From Clostridiaceae bacterium (lineage in GTDB: Bacteria; Cyanobacteriota; Vampirovibrionia; Gastranaerophilales; Gastranaerophilaceae): a DNA stretch of 64,000 nucleotides. The stretch lies in assembly GCA_022641775.1 (NCBI GenBank), contig JALCDS010000004.1, positions 1 through 64,000 on the forward strand, given 5' to 3'. The translations under genes were made by a program, and so were the position numbers. Below, piece by piece: positions 36,647 to 45,026 of the stretch (position 1 is its first letter; each line of letters opens with the position of its first letter). The notes beneath the pieces are model-generated. The model searched no databases, had not been told where the DNA came from, and worked only from the letters and a program-made list of their open reading frames with translations.

Positions 36647-36675
36647 ATCGTAAAACAAACAAAAATCACTGTCAA
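36647..36675 (-). promoter_or_regulatory. Promoter of the S10 ribosomal cluster
   Basis: Minus strand: TTGACA at 36675-36670, a 17-bp spacer, TACGAT at 36652-36647. It gives a leader of about 100 nt before rpsJ. Confidence 0.85.
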
Positions 36676-36801
36676 CAAATGTTTTTTAAAAATATTTATA
36701 ATTTGTAACAATTTTTAAACAACTAAATTCCGACAAAAAATTACATAAAATTTTCTATTTAAAAATTTTTATGCTAAATTTTATATTTTTTTAAGAAATA
36801 A

Positions 36802-37257
36802 TTAATCTTCAAATTGCTGCATTATTTCAAACGGTTTTTCAGCAACTTTAAGAGTATCTTCATCTATGATTCCTCTTTTTAATTCTGTAAAAGTTGCTTT
36901 CTTTGAATTAAATTTCTTTTTCAAAAATTCATAAGAAACTTTCGGATCACATTTGTCTCCGCATGTGAACAAATCAACCGCAGCATATCCCAATTCAGGC
37001 CAAGTATGAATAGCTAAATGACTTTCTGAAATTATAACAACACCCGAGACACCGTACGGATTAAACATATGAAAACATTTTTGAACAACCGTTGCGCCAC
37101 ATTCCAAAGCCGCGTCAACCATATATTTTTCTACTTTATCCAAACAATTTAATGTATTTGGATCACACTCGAAAAACTCTGCTAAAACATGTTGTCCAAG
37201 GTGAATTTCTTTTTTTCCGTCTTCTCTGATTGCCTTAAAGGGTGATGTTATTGCCAA
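36802..37257 (-). CDS. speD: S-adenosylmethionine decarboxylase proenzyme
   Basis: A 151-residue pyruvoyl enzyme that makes decarboxylated SAM for spermidine synthesis. The self-cleavage site is Glu78-Ser79 in VIISESHLAIHTWPE, and Cys61 and His63 (QKCFHMF) are near the active site. It starts with TTG at 37257, which has AGGAGG 8 nt upstream. An ATG 5 nt upstream is in another frame and ends after four codons. The protein is about 20 residues longer than the usual short SpeD. No speE is seen nearby. Confidence 0.93.
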   Translation of the reverse strand: MAITSPFKAIREDGKKEIHLGQHVLAEFFECDPNTLNCLDKVEKYMVDAALECGATVVQKCFHMFNPYGVSGVVIISESHLAIHTWPELGYAAVDLFTCGDKCDPKVSYEFLKKKFNSKKATFTELKRGIIDEDTLKVAEKPFEIMQQFED

Positions 37258-37428
37258 TTCATGTGCCTCCTATAAATGTATATTTTACATTTTATTTTTT
37301 ACGCATTAACATATTACAATAAAAATTTATTTTTTTGTATTTTTTGATATGTAAATTTTTTATAACTTCAATTTGTACCTTTGTAAATAGTTGATATGGC
37401 TTATTTTTAGGCACTTTTTTGATGGTAT

Positions 37429-37482
37429 TTTTATTAAGTTTTATTAAAAATAATTTATTATCGGCTTTGTTGTGTATAAAAT
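37429..37482 (+). promoter_or_regulatory. Direct repeats and -10 region before the response regulator
   Basis: Two abutting 10-bp direct repeats, TTTTATTAAG (37429-37438) and TTTTATTAAA (37439-37448), lie just upstream of where a -35 would fall for the TATAAA at 37475-37480. This spacing fits an OmpR-type dimer site, possibly for autoregulation. The ATG is only 8 nt past the -10 box. Confidence 0.4.
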
Positions 37483-37488
37483 ACAGGT

Positions 37489-38187
37489 ATGAACAAGATT
37501 TTGGTTATAGACGATGACAACGCAATAAATGAGCTTATCAAGGTTAACCTTGAATTATTGGGGTACACCGTAATTCAAGCCTATGATGGGATAAAGGGCT
37601 TTGCGTTGTGTAAACAGGAGATCCCCGCATTAGTCATCTTGGATGTTATGATGCCGGAAGTTGACGGATTTACTGTAGCTCAAAGAATTCGACAAAATGA
37701 CACAACAAAAGATATCCCCATTTTAATGCTAACAGCACTGTCTCAATTACAAGACAAAGTCAACGGTTTCAATATCGGTGTAGATGATTATTTGGTAAAG
37801 CCTTTTGAGATGGAAGAATTGGGAGTAAGAGTCCGTGCACTTTTAAAAAGAGTCAATAAAATACCTCAATCAGCATCAACAAGAGAATTATTGACATTGG
37901 GAGATATAACACTTTTACCGGAAACTTATTCGGTTAAAATTAAAGAGAAAACAGCGAAATTAACCCCTATTGAATTTGATATTTTTAATTTATTGTTCCA
38001 AAATCACGGAAATATGGTAAAACTGGCACAATTATTGAAAGATATTTGGGGATATTCACCTGATGATGATATTGAAACAATCAGAGTCCATATTAAACAT
38101 TTACGTTCAAAATTAGATAAAATTTCAGATGGCAAAAAATACATTGAAACCATTTATGGTGGCGGATATAAATTAAACGTTGAATAA
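37489..38187 (+). CDS. OmpR/PhoB-family response regulator
   Basis: A 232-residue two-domain regulator. The receiver domain has the acidic pocket (VIDDDN), the phosphorylation site Asp52 (LVILDVMMPEVDG), and the conserved Thr and Lys (MLTALS, DDYLVKPFE). The C-terminal winged helix ends IRVHIKHLRSKLDK...TIYGGGYKL. It resembles cyanobacterial RpaB/RpaA-type regulators in layout. It is an orphan here; no kinase is next to it, though a REC-HK lies 10 kb away. It is convergent and directly abuts rnhA. Confidence 0.93.
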   Translation: MNKILVIDDDNAINELIKVNLELLGYTVIQAYDGIKGFALCKQEIPALVILDVMMPEVDGFTVAQRIRQNDTTKDIPILMLTALSQLQDKVNGFNIGVDDYLVKPFEMEELGVRVRALLKRVNKIPQSASTRELLTLGDITLLPETYSVKIKEKTAKLTPIEFDIFNLLFQNHGNMVKLAQLLKDIWGYSPDDDIETIRVHIKHLRSKLDKISDGKKYIETIYGGGYKLNVE

Positions 38188-38679
38188 TTATTTTGCTATA
38201 ACGTCATCAAGCAAATGTTCCAAATCATCCGCTGCATCTGTTGCAAGTTTGTCACAACGTTCATTGAACGGATGACCGGCGTGTCCTTTTATCCACACGA
38301 ATTTTACATTATGGATTTCTTTAGCTTTTAACAAACGTTTCCACAAATCAATATTTTTAACAGGATTTTTGGTATTCAATTTCCAGTTTTTTGAAACCCA
38401 ACCTTCTATCCATTTTTGGTTAAATGCATCAACAAGATATTTTGAATCTGATTGTAATTCAACTTCACACGGCTTTTTAAGATTTTCCAGTCCGACAATT
38501 GCACCCAAAAGTTCCATTCTGTTGTTCGTTGTAACTTTATAACCACACGAAAATTCTTTTTCATGTATTTGACCGGATTTATCTTTAAAAACCAAAATTG
38601 CGCCATAACCTCCGGGACCCGGATTACCGCGTGATGCTCCATCTGTATATAAATTAACAAATATTTTTTCTTCTGTCAT
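38188..38679 (-). CDS. rnhA: Ribonuclease HI
   Basis: A 163-residue enzyme that cuts RNA in RNA-DNA hybrids. The metal-binding carboxylates are in YTDGASRGNPGPGG, NNRMELLGAI and LQSDSKYLVDAF, with the conserved His region (IKGHAGHPFNERCD). TATAAT lies 6 nt before the ATG and no Shine-Dalgarno sequence is present, so it may be leaderless. Its stop directly abuts the response-regulator stop. Confidence 0.96.
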   Translation of the reverse strand: MTEEKIFVNLYTDGASRGNPGPGGYGAILVFKDKSGQIHEKEFSCGYKVTTNNRMELLGAIVGLENLKKPCEVELQSDSKYLVDAFNQKWIEGWVSKNWKLNTKNPVKNIDLWKRLLKAKEIHNVKFVWIKGHAGHPFNERCDKLATDAADDLEHLLDDVIAK

Positions 38680-38704
38680 AAATTAATTATACCGAAAACA
38701 AAAA

Positions 38705-38740
38705 GAAAAGGCCTCTGAATTTTTCAGAGGCTTTTTTTCA
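38705..38740 (-). terminator. Terminator after the 38810-40450 gene
   Basis: GCCTCTGAA (38711-38719) pairs with TTCAGAGGC (38723-38731); T-rich stretches flank it on both strands. It separates the large unknown gene from the rnhA promoter. Confidence 0.85.
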
Positions 38741-38809
38741 CATTCACCTAACCTACTTTAGCTCCTCTTTGCCTTTTATCATAACATGAGGAATCATATA
38801 AGATTTTAA

Positions 38810-40450
38810 TTAAGCTGCTGCTTTTTCCGGTTCTTTTTTCTTTTTAGCTTCATCGGCAGCATCTTTTGCAGTGCTTGTTGAATCTGTTTTTTCTGTAGAT
38901 TCTTGAGGTGCTGTAGATGCTTCTTCAGTATCTTGAGCTTTATCAGCCATAATTGCTTCGTGCAATTCTCTGTAACTTTCAGCTGTATAATCTTTACCCT
39001 TAATTCTTACAGTAAACATTACTTTATCATTTTCTACTTTTACAGTTACATTTGCTGGGAAGCCTTTAAGCTGTCTACCGGTAATTGCTTTTACATCTTT
39101 TATAAATTGAGTTTTTGCATCAGAAATTAATTTATTTTGTTTTTGTTGTGCAATGATTTGTTCATGTTGTTTTTTACGAGTTTCTTGTGCTTCTTTTTGT
39201 GCTTTTTGGTTAGCGATTTGAACTCTTTGAGCACTTTCACTGGTTTTCAATCTTTTTATCAAACTGTTAACAGCATCACAGATTTTGTCATCATCACGCC
39301 ATCCAATCCAGTTAGATTTCAATGCTACTTTTGCTAAAGCAACTTCATTACTTACATCAATACCATCTTTTTCAGCTCTTGCAGCAAGTAAATCAATAAT
39401 TCCAGAAGCTATTTCTTCTTTTTGATCTCCTTCGCATTCATCCATCAATGATTCAATGAAGCCTTTTTTATCATCTTTATAGTCACCTGTCTTGCCAACT
39501 GTAGAATTCCATTTGTCAACAAGTTCTAAGATATTATCTTCAGTTACATTATTTCTGTCAGCAAGGGTAGCTTTCATTGCATCATAATCAGTACCCATTC
39601 CGTCCATTGCTTTATCTAATGCATTACAAACTGCAACCAATTGATAATTCATAGCTGCTTGTTGAGCTTTAGTTAAATTTCTTGTTGCAGGAGTATTTCC
39701 GCCGTCAGCTGCTCCATCAGGATTTGTTGCTCCTGAGTCAGAACTTCCATCAGAAGCTGAACTACCATCAGATTTTTTACTACCATCTGATTTACCATCA
39801 TTTTGATGAGCATCTACAATTGATTTTGCTAAAGTATTAACATCATTTGAAGCTTTTGTAAAATCTTGAGTTAATTTGTTTACTGTATCAGTTGCAGCGT
39901 TAACATCTTGTTTATCAATATTATTAATTGCATCTTGAACTTTTGATTTCATTGCTTCTAATTCAGCTTTTTTTGCCTCAAGTTTAGTTTTTTCTGCAGC
40001 TGTTAATTTTCCACCTTTCAATGCTCCATCAATTTGAGATATAAGACTATCAATTTGTGAAACAATAGGTTCTAATTTCAATTTTAACAAGCCTTTTGTT
40101 GTTGCTTCACCTGTTTGTTTGGCGAAACTGTCAACATTTGATTGCATTTGAGCCTGAGTCATACCTGTACCGTTTTGACCGGCTAAACCTTGAAGTGTAT
40201 TACAAATATATGGAACATTTTTTGTATCAATTAAATTTGAAACATAAGCAGCATTTGATGAATAACTGTGATCCATTGTTGTTAATTGAGTGCCTCCACC
40301 CCAATGGTTTACACCAGTCCAAGGAAATAATGAAGCCCAAACAGTAGCATTACCAGAATTTGAACTTATCGGTCCTGTATAAAGTTGGTTACCACCATAT
40401 AAACCAGACCCCAAAATATTTTCGTAGTTAAATGGAATATTTCCAGACAT
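38810..40450 (-). CDS. Large unknown protein with annexin-like repeat and coiled coils
   Basis: A 546-residue protein with no Sec signal peptide. Residues 1-75 are Gly/Asn/Ser/Trp-rich (NILGSGLYGGNQLYTG). Residues 120-212 form coiled coil, and 216-255 are a Ser/Asp/Gly linker. Residues 273-355 contain ALDKAMDGMGTDYDAMKATL and ESLMDECEGD, which recall an annexin repeat (GxGTD type-II calcium loop, with an acidic cap residue about 50 instead of 38 residues later). Residues 402-445 are a charged helix, then a small beta domain (VTVKVENDKVMFTVRIKGKD), and an acidic/Lys-rich tail. The annexin match is by eye. Function unknown; export by a non-Sec route is possible. Confidence 0.6.
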   Translation of the reverse strand: MSGNIPFNYENILGSGLYGGNQLYTGPISSNSGNATVWASLFPWTGVNHWGGGTQLTTMDHSYSSNAAYVSNLIDTKNVPYICNTLQGLAGQNGTGMTQAQMQSNVDSFAKQTGEATTKGLLKLKLEPIVSQIDSLISQIDGALKGGKLTAAEKTKLEAKKAELEAMKSKVQDAINNIDKQDVNAATDTVNKLTQDFTKASNDVNTLAKSIVDAHQNDGKSDGSKKSDGSSASDGSSDSGATNPDGAADGGNTPATRNLTKAQQAAMNYQLVAVCNALDKAMDGMGTDYDAMKATLADRNNVTEDNILELVDKWNSTVGKTGDYKDDKKGFIESLMDECEGDQKEEIASGIIDLLAARAEKDGIDVSNEVALAKVALKSNWIGWRDDDKICDAVNSLIKRLKTSESAQRVQIANQKAQKEAQETRKKQHEQIIAQQKQNKLISDAKTQFIKDVKAITGRQLKGFPANVTVKVENDKVMFTVRIKGKDYTAESYRELHEAIMADKAQDTEEASTAPQESTEKTDSTSTAKDAADEAKKKKEPEKAAA

Positions 40451-40609
40451 TTCTTTATCCCCTTAAATTTTTATTCCCCGTACATATATAAAAAATTTTA
40501 CGCATGAAAAATTGCATGCCAGACATCATGTTCAGACAAGATTATACGTGCAAATGCACGCAAATAAAGCTTCTCAGTCTTTGTTACAAAACTTAATACT
40601 AGCGAAATA

Positions 40610-41257
40610 CTACAATATCAAGGTATTTACAACATCCTCAAATGTTATTGACGGGTTGATTTCTCTTATCGAAGTTATTGAACTTGTATCAACTTCTTCT
40701 TTAAAAATTTCCTCCAAAAGCGTTCTGTTATAATCATATAATATTGAACCATGTTGTAAGATATAACCGTCTTTTCTGAATTGTGCAGAGCCAATGAGTT
40801 TTTTGCCACAATAAGTCAAATCTGCACCGGTAGAAATAAGCATACAATAATCGAATTTTGTATGAACTCCGCTTGAACCGCCGAACGAAAGTTCAATGCC
40901 AAGATTTGCCAATTTATCTATCAAAATTTGAGAGATTTCTTTATAAGATTCTGTAACATTGTCTCCATTTTTTAATGCCTCAAACGGACAAACGAAACTA
41001 TACGTAAGTTCATTATCATGCAAAAGAGCACGTCCGCCGGTTAATCTTCTTACAACATCAATGTTTTTCGATTTCAAGAATTTATAATCAATAAAATTAT
41101 CTTTTTGGTTTCTGCCTAAAGATACACAAGCCGGTGACCAACCATACAATCTGAATACAGGTTCTTTGCTATTATTCTTGATTGCATTTTCAAGGATATC
41201 CGAATCTATCTGCATATTTTCTTTGCCTGTATAAACTTTATATGGAACAAATTTCAA
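40610..41257 (-). CDS. Lipoate-protein ligase A-like enzyme
   Basis: A 215-residue BPL/LplA-type protein. Visible signatures: VSLGRNQK, VVRRLTGGRALLHDNELTYS and GKKLIGSAQFRKDGYILQHGS, which form the lipoyl-AMP binding site. It attaches lipoate or octanoate to carrier domains. It lacks the extra C-terminal domain of E. coli LplA, so it may be a LipM-like octanoyltransferase or a two-part ligase. It starts with TTG, with GGAG overlapping the stop of the upstream gene 2 nt away. Confidence 0.82.
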   Translation of the reverse strand: MKFVPYKVYTGKENMQIDSDILENAIKNNSKEPVFRLYGWSPACVSLGRNQKDNFIDYKFLKSKNIDVVRRLTGGRALLHDNELTYSFVCPFEALKNGDNVTESYKEISQILIDKLANLGIELSFGGSSGVHTKFDYCMLISTGADLTYCGKKLIGSAQFRKDGYILQHGSILYDYNRTLLEEIFKEEVDTSSITSIREINPSITFEDVVNTLIL

Positions 41258-41259
41258 CT

Positions 41260-42153
41260 TTACTCTCCGGTATCTCTTGCTTTAAGCTCATCCTCGAATT
41301 TGACAAACATATCATGCCCGACAAATTGTTCTAGGGCTGCTCTTTGCGCATAAAAATCAGCACGGGCTTTTGCTTGTTCATCAAGAGCCGTTCTGTAATA
41401 TGCATCAGAAATTACAATCACATCCTTAGTAAAAGTTTGGGCTTTATCATAGTTCTTTTTTCTTGCAATAACAATATCATCCATCATTTTTAGTTTTTTG
41501 TATGAAGTCATATAATTGTAATACAAGTCAACTGTTTTTTGCTGTAAATCCTCAATTTTCCTTACCAAAATAATCATATCCGCATCGGTAACTTTTGAAT
41601 ACTTATAGTTCAAAGCTTTTGTATCTTGAGACATAATACCCAAAACATTTCCACCGATGAGTGAACCTGCTGCCATTAGAGGGTTACCCATCCCAGCACC
41701 TACCATTGTTGACATACTTGCAATAGTTGCCAAGACTTTTTTAACAGATTTCTCATCAGGTTTGTCAGCATCAGGATTTGCGAGTTTGTACAATGCAAAA
41801 TTTATTGTATCACTTTGAGAAGCAGCTCCCTGCCATAACATTGATAAATCACCCAACATTTCTTTTTCATTAATTGATAAATTTTGGGAAATTTCTTTTG
41901 AAATTTGTTTTATACTCAAATCAGCATATGTCAATTCGTTTATATCGGATTGAGTATTATCCTTGGTTAGTAGAGTTTCTTCAACATTTTTTTCAACATT
42001 TCCTGTTTTAGCTTCAACGTACTCTTTCTCCGGTTCTTCAGACAAACCAACACGATAAGATGGAGGCATCGGCGTTATTACATCGGACAAATCCGTTGCA
42101 TAAACTTGTGTCGTTAAAGCTAATAATAAAGCTGTAAGAATTAACTTTTTCAT
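41260..42153 (-). CDS. Secreted TolC-like helical protein, paralogue 1
   Basis: A 297-residue protein with a signal peptide (residues 1-19, ending VYA). A middle Gly/Ala/Met-rich hydrophobic stretch (MVGAGMGNPLMAAGSLIGG) is followed by a long helical hairpin (IEDLQQKTVDLYYNYMTSYK; ALDEQAKARADFYAQRAALE, then FVG) that recalls the second half of TolC-type outer-membrane efflux proteins. It is a diverged tandem copy of the upstream gene and overlaps it by ATGA. It could sit in the periplasm or outer membrane. No family is assigned. Confidence 0.6.
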   Translation of the reverse strand: MKKLILTALLLALTTQVYATDLSDVITPMPPSYRVGLSEEPEKEYVEAKTGNVEKNVEETLLTKDNTQSDINELTYADLSIKQISKEISQNLSINEKEMLGDLSMLWQGAASQSDTINFALYKLANPDADKPDEKSVKKVLATIASMSTMVGAGMGNPLMAAGSLIGGNVLGIMSQDTKALNYKYSKVTDADMIILVRKIEDLQQKTVDLYYNYMTSYKKLKMMDDIVIARKKNYDKAQTFTKDVIVISDAYYRTALDEQAKARADFYAQRAALEQFVGHDMFVKFEDELKARDTGE

Positions 42154-42977
42154 TTTGACACCGCCTTATTATTAACAAGAGTAGAGTTGTAATTGTACTG
42201 ATATAAATTCAAACTATCAACAGTTTTTTTACCGGCAAGTCTTTGTAATTCAAGATGATATTTCTCTGCCATTTGGAAATAATATTCTTCTTCCATCCGC
42301 ATATTGTCATACATAGCAGAAGAAATTGTAATCTCCAATATATCTTCATCATCCATAGCTTTGGCATAGTTTTTGTTGTACAAAATTAATCTTGCACGAG
42401 ATTCTTTAAGTTGCGAGAGTGCACTTTTATAATTGTAATAGGCATTTATAATTCTATCTTGCAAACTTTCTACCAGAGATGCCAATTCAATAACTTCAGT
42501 ATCCGTCAACGGAATCTCTTGTGGCATAGTTTTTCTTACAATCAAATTTTGTGCTAATCTGCCGACTGCTAAACCAGCCATCTGCGTTGTGTAATTTGAA
42601 CCTATCGTGTAAGGGACAAGTGATGACCCTGCAACAAGAGCTGACAATGTTTTTGCCATAAGCGAAGAATGAATTCTACGTTGACTTTCTGGAGTAGATA
42701 GTTTTTTAATTGCAAAGGCTATAACCTGATCGTTTGAAACAGTACCTTTCCACAACTTTTCTATATCATCCAAATCTTTTTCTTTTTGAAGCCTTACAAG
42801 TTCTGCAATAACAGCTTCATCGTTAACAACCAAGGTATCGGTCTTTTTTACTTCCGGTTTTGGAATAACAAGTTTTGGTTTGTCTACGTCAGACAAAGTA
42901 ACATCTTCTTCCGCAAACGCAGGCAATAAAGATGTTATACAACCTATTATTAACAACCCTGATAATAATTTTTTCAT
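42150..42977 (-). CDS. Secreted TolC-like helical protein, paralogue 2
   Basis: A 275-residue protein with a signal peptide (MKKLLSGLLIIGCITSLLPAF, cut near AFA-EE). It shares with the next gene the block LW(K/Q)G followed by NFAL/AFAI-type and K(L)ST/KLAN segments, a central Gly/Ala hydrophobic region (VAGSSLVPYTIGSN), and a helical hairpin with SLVESLQDRIINAYYNYKSA. TATATT is 6 nt before the ATG with an extended TG motif and there is no Shine-Dalgarno sequence, so it may be leaderless. It is the first gene of a three-gene operon ending with the lipoate ligase. Confidence 0.6.
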   Translation of the reverse strand: MKKLLSGLLIIGCITSLLPAFAEEDVTLSDVDKPKLVIPKPEVKKTDTLVVNDEAVIAELVRLQKEKDLDDIEKLWKGTVSNDQVIAFAIKKLSTPESQRRIHSSLMAKTLSALVAGSSLVPYTIGSNYTTQMAGLAVGRLAQNLIVRKTMPQEIPLTDTEVIELASLVESLQDRIINAYYNYKSALSQLKESRARLILYNKNYAKAMDDEDILEITISSAMYDNMRMEEEYYFQMAEKYHLELQRLAGKKTVDSLNLYQYNYNSTLVNNKAVSK

Positions 42978-43149
42978 AACAAAAATATACCACATCAAAA
43001 TAATAAATCCAATGATTGACTAACATATACATCAAATAATGGTTAAGCTATTTCAAAAAAAAAGTAATAATAATATAGAAGACATGAGGGTAGGAGATTA
43101 CGCTATTTTTTTAATAGCAATTTTCTTTTCTAAAAATAAAGGATAACAG

Positions 43150-43881
43150 ATGCAAACTACAACCAATCCTATAAAAATAAATAAACAAAAGAAAAGTTAT
43201 ATTGATAAAGCAGATGCGCTTAGGAATAATAACGAATTTCAAGATGCAATAAGCTTTTACCTCAATGCTATTTTGATTGATAGAGAGAACCCAAAATCCT
43301 TTTACGGTCTTGGAATTTGCTATAAAAATATAGGAAATTATGACAAAGCCATAAAATATTTTCAAAAGGCATCAGAACTCGACAAATACTATTTTGAAGC
43401 GTTTTATGAAACAGGCATTTGTAACCTTTTGAGAGGATATCCCGGAGAATCAATCAGAAATTTTGTTCAGGCAATTCAAATCAATCCGGACAGTCCGGAA
43501 GCAATATTACAACTGGGCATGTCACATGAATTATGCGATGAGCCGGAAATGTCTTTAATGATTTACCAAAAACTCATTGAAAATACTCCAAGTTTTACAA
43601 AGGCTTATGAACATAAATCTTCACTTTTGATGAAAATGGACATGTTTAAAGAAGCATCTATAGTATTAAATCAGCTATTAAAAGTAGATCCTGAGTATGC
43701 AAACGCTTTTGCCGGAATAGGAATTTGTTTTGATAAATTAGGCAAAACTGCAGAAGCTCAGAGATATTACAGAAAGTTTTTAGCATCACAACCTTTTTCA
43801 AAACAAGCAACATTTATAAAAACCAGACTGGATAAGCTTAAAAATAAAAAGCTACAAAACAGTAATCTAAGTTTAGTATAG
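43150..43881 (+). CDS. Tetratricopeptide repeat protein
   Basis: A 243-residue protein made of about six TPR units, e.g. PKSFYGLGICYKNIGNYDKA, YFEAFYETGICNLLRGYPGE and YANAFAGIGICFDKLGKTAE. It has no signal peptide, so it is probably a cytoplasmic protein-protein scaffold. AAAGGA lies before the ATG. It is convergent with rpoD, with a shared terminator between them. Confidence 0.9.
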   Translation: MQTTTNPIKINKQKKSYIDKADALRNNNEFQDAISFYLNAILIDRENPKSFYGLGICYKNIGNYDKAIKYFQKASELDKYYFEAFYETGICNLLRGYPGESIRNFVQAIQINPDSPEAILQLGMSHELCDEPEMSLMIYQKLIENTPSFTKAYEHKSSLLMKMDMFKEASIVLNQLLKVDPEYANAFAGIGICFDKLGKTAEAQRYYRKFLASQPFSKQATFIKTRLDKLKNKKLQNSNLSLV

Positions 43882-43894
43882 ACCCCGAAAATAT

Positions 43895-43932
43895 AAAAAA
43901 AGAGGTTCGATTTAAAAATCAAACCTCTTTTC
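43895..43932. terminator. Bidirectional terminator between the TPR gene and rpoD
   Basis: AAAGAGGTT/AACCTCTTT with a second inner pair GATTT/AAATC, flanked by A- and T-runs. Confidence 0.88.
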
Positions 43933-43934
43933 TT

Positions 43935-45026
43935 TTATGATTCTACATACTCTCTTAAACGTTTACTTCTATTTGGATGACGAAGTTTTCTTAACGCCTT
44001 AGCCTCAATCTGCCTGATACGTTCACGAGTAACACCAAACAATTGTCCAACTTCTTCCAAAGTTCTCTGGCGACCATCATCCATACCAAAACGCAATCTT
44101 AATACATCACGTTCACGTGGAGACAATGTACAAAGGACTTCTGCCAAATCTTCTCTTAAAAGTTCAGAAGCAACCGTTTTAATAGGTGCATCGGCTTCTT
44201 TATCTTCAATAAAATCGCCAAGACGGGAATCTTCTTCTTTTCCGATTGGAGTTTCAAGTGACAAAGGTTCTTGGGCAATCTTAATAATTTCACGAAGTTT
44301 AGGAATTGAAACATTCATTTCAATAGCCAATTCATCTTCGGTCGGCTTTCTTGAAAGTTCTTGAGCTAAACGTCTTGTAACTTTTTTAAGTTTATTAATT
44401 GTTTCAACCATATGAACAGGGATTCTGATTGTACGAGCCTGATCGGCAATAGCACGAGTAATAGCTTGTCTAATCCACCATGTTGCATAAGTTGAGAACT
44501 TGAATCCTCTTTCATGGTCAAATTTTTCTGCTGCTCTGATAAGTCCCAAATTACCTTCTTGAATCAAATCCAAGAAAAGCATTCCACGACCAACATATTT
44601 TTTGGCAATACTAACAACTAAACGAAGGTTTGCTTGAACGAGTTTACGTTTTGCAATAGCTCCAGGAGTACCGCCTTCAAGTATTTTTCTTGCAAGTTCA
44701 ATTTCTTCACCTGCTGAAAGAAGTTTTATTCTTCCGATTTCTCTTAAATATAATCTTACAGGGTCATCAACTGCAACACCTTTTGGGGCTTCTAATTCTG
44801 CAGGTTCTTGATTATTCATCATGTAAACTTCATCTACGTTTACTTTTTGACCTATTTTGCTTGTTACAATATCTTCTATATTATCTGTACTGATATCCAT
44901 ATTCATATAATTTACGGAATCAGTTGATCCTTCCATACTTACATCTTCTACACCCGGCATTGTGATGTTTTCGTCTTCTTCCATTATGCTTACTACTGAA
45001 GATCCAGCTTGTCTTTTTTTAGTCAT
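43935..45026 (-). CDS. rpoD: RNA polymerase primary sigma factor
   Basis: A 363-residue group 1 sigma-70 factor. An acidic N-terminus replaces a full region 1.1, region 1.2 has [16 protein letters not shown], and region 2 has [20 protein letters not shown] and [20 protein letters not shown]. Region 4 has [19 protein letters not shown] and the [20 protein letters not shown] helix. It directs transcription from -10/-35 promoters. Its ATG overlaps the dnaG stop (TAATG), giving the dnaG-rpoD order of the macromolecular synthesis operon. Confidence 0.97.
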   Translation of the reverse strand: MTKKRQAGSSVVSIMEEDENITMPGVEDVSMEGSTDSVNYMNMDISTDNIEDIVTSKIGQKVNVDEVYMMNNQEPAELEAPKGVAVDDPVRLYLREIGRIKLLSAGEEIELARKILEGGTPGAIAKRKLVQANLRLVVSIAKKYVGRGMLFLDLIQEGNLGLIRAAEKFDHERGFKFSTYATWWIRQAITRAIADQARTIRIPVHMVETINKLKKVTRRLAQELSRKPTEDELAIEMNVSIPKLREIIKIAQEPLSLETPIGKEEDSRLGDFIEDKEADAPIKTVASELLREDLAEVLCTLSPRERDVLRLRFGMDDGRQRTLEEVGQLFGVTRERIRQIEAKALRKLRHPNRSKRLREYVES

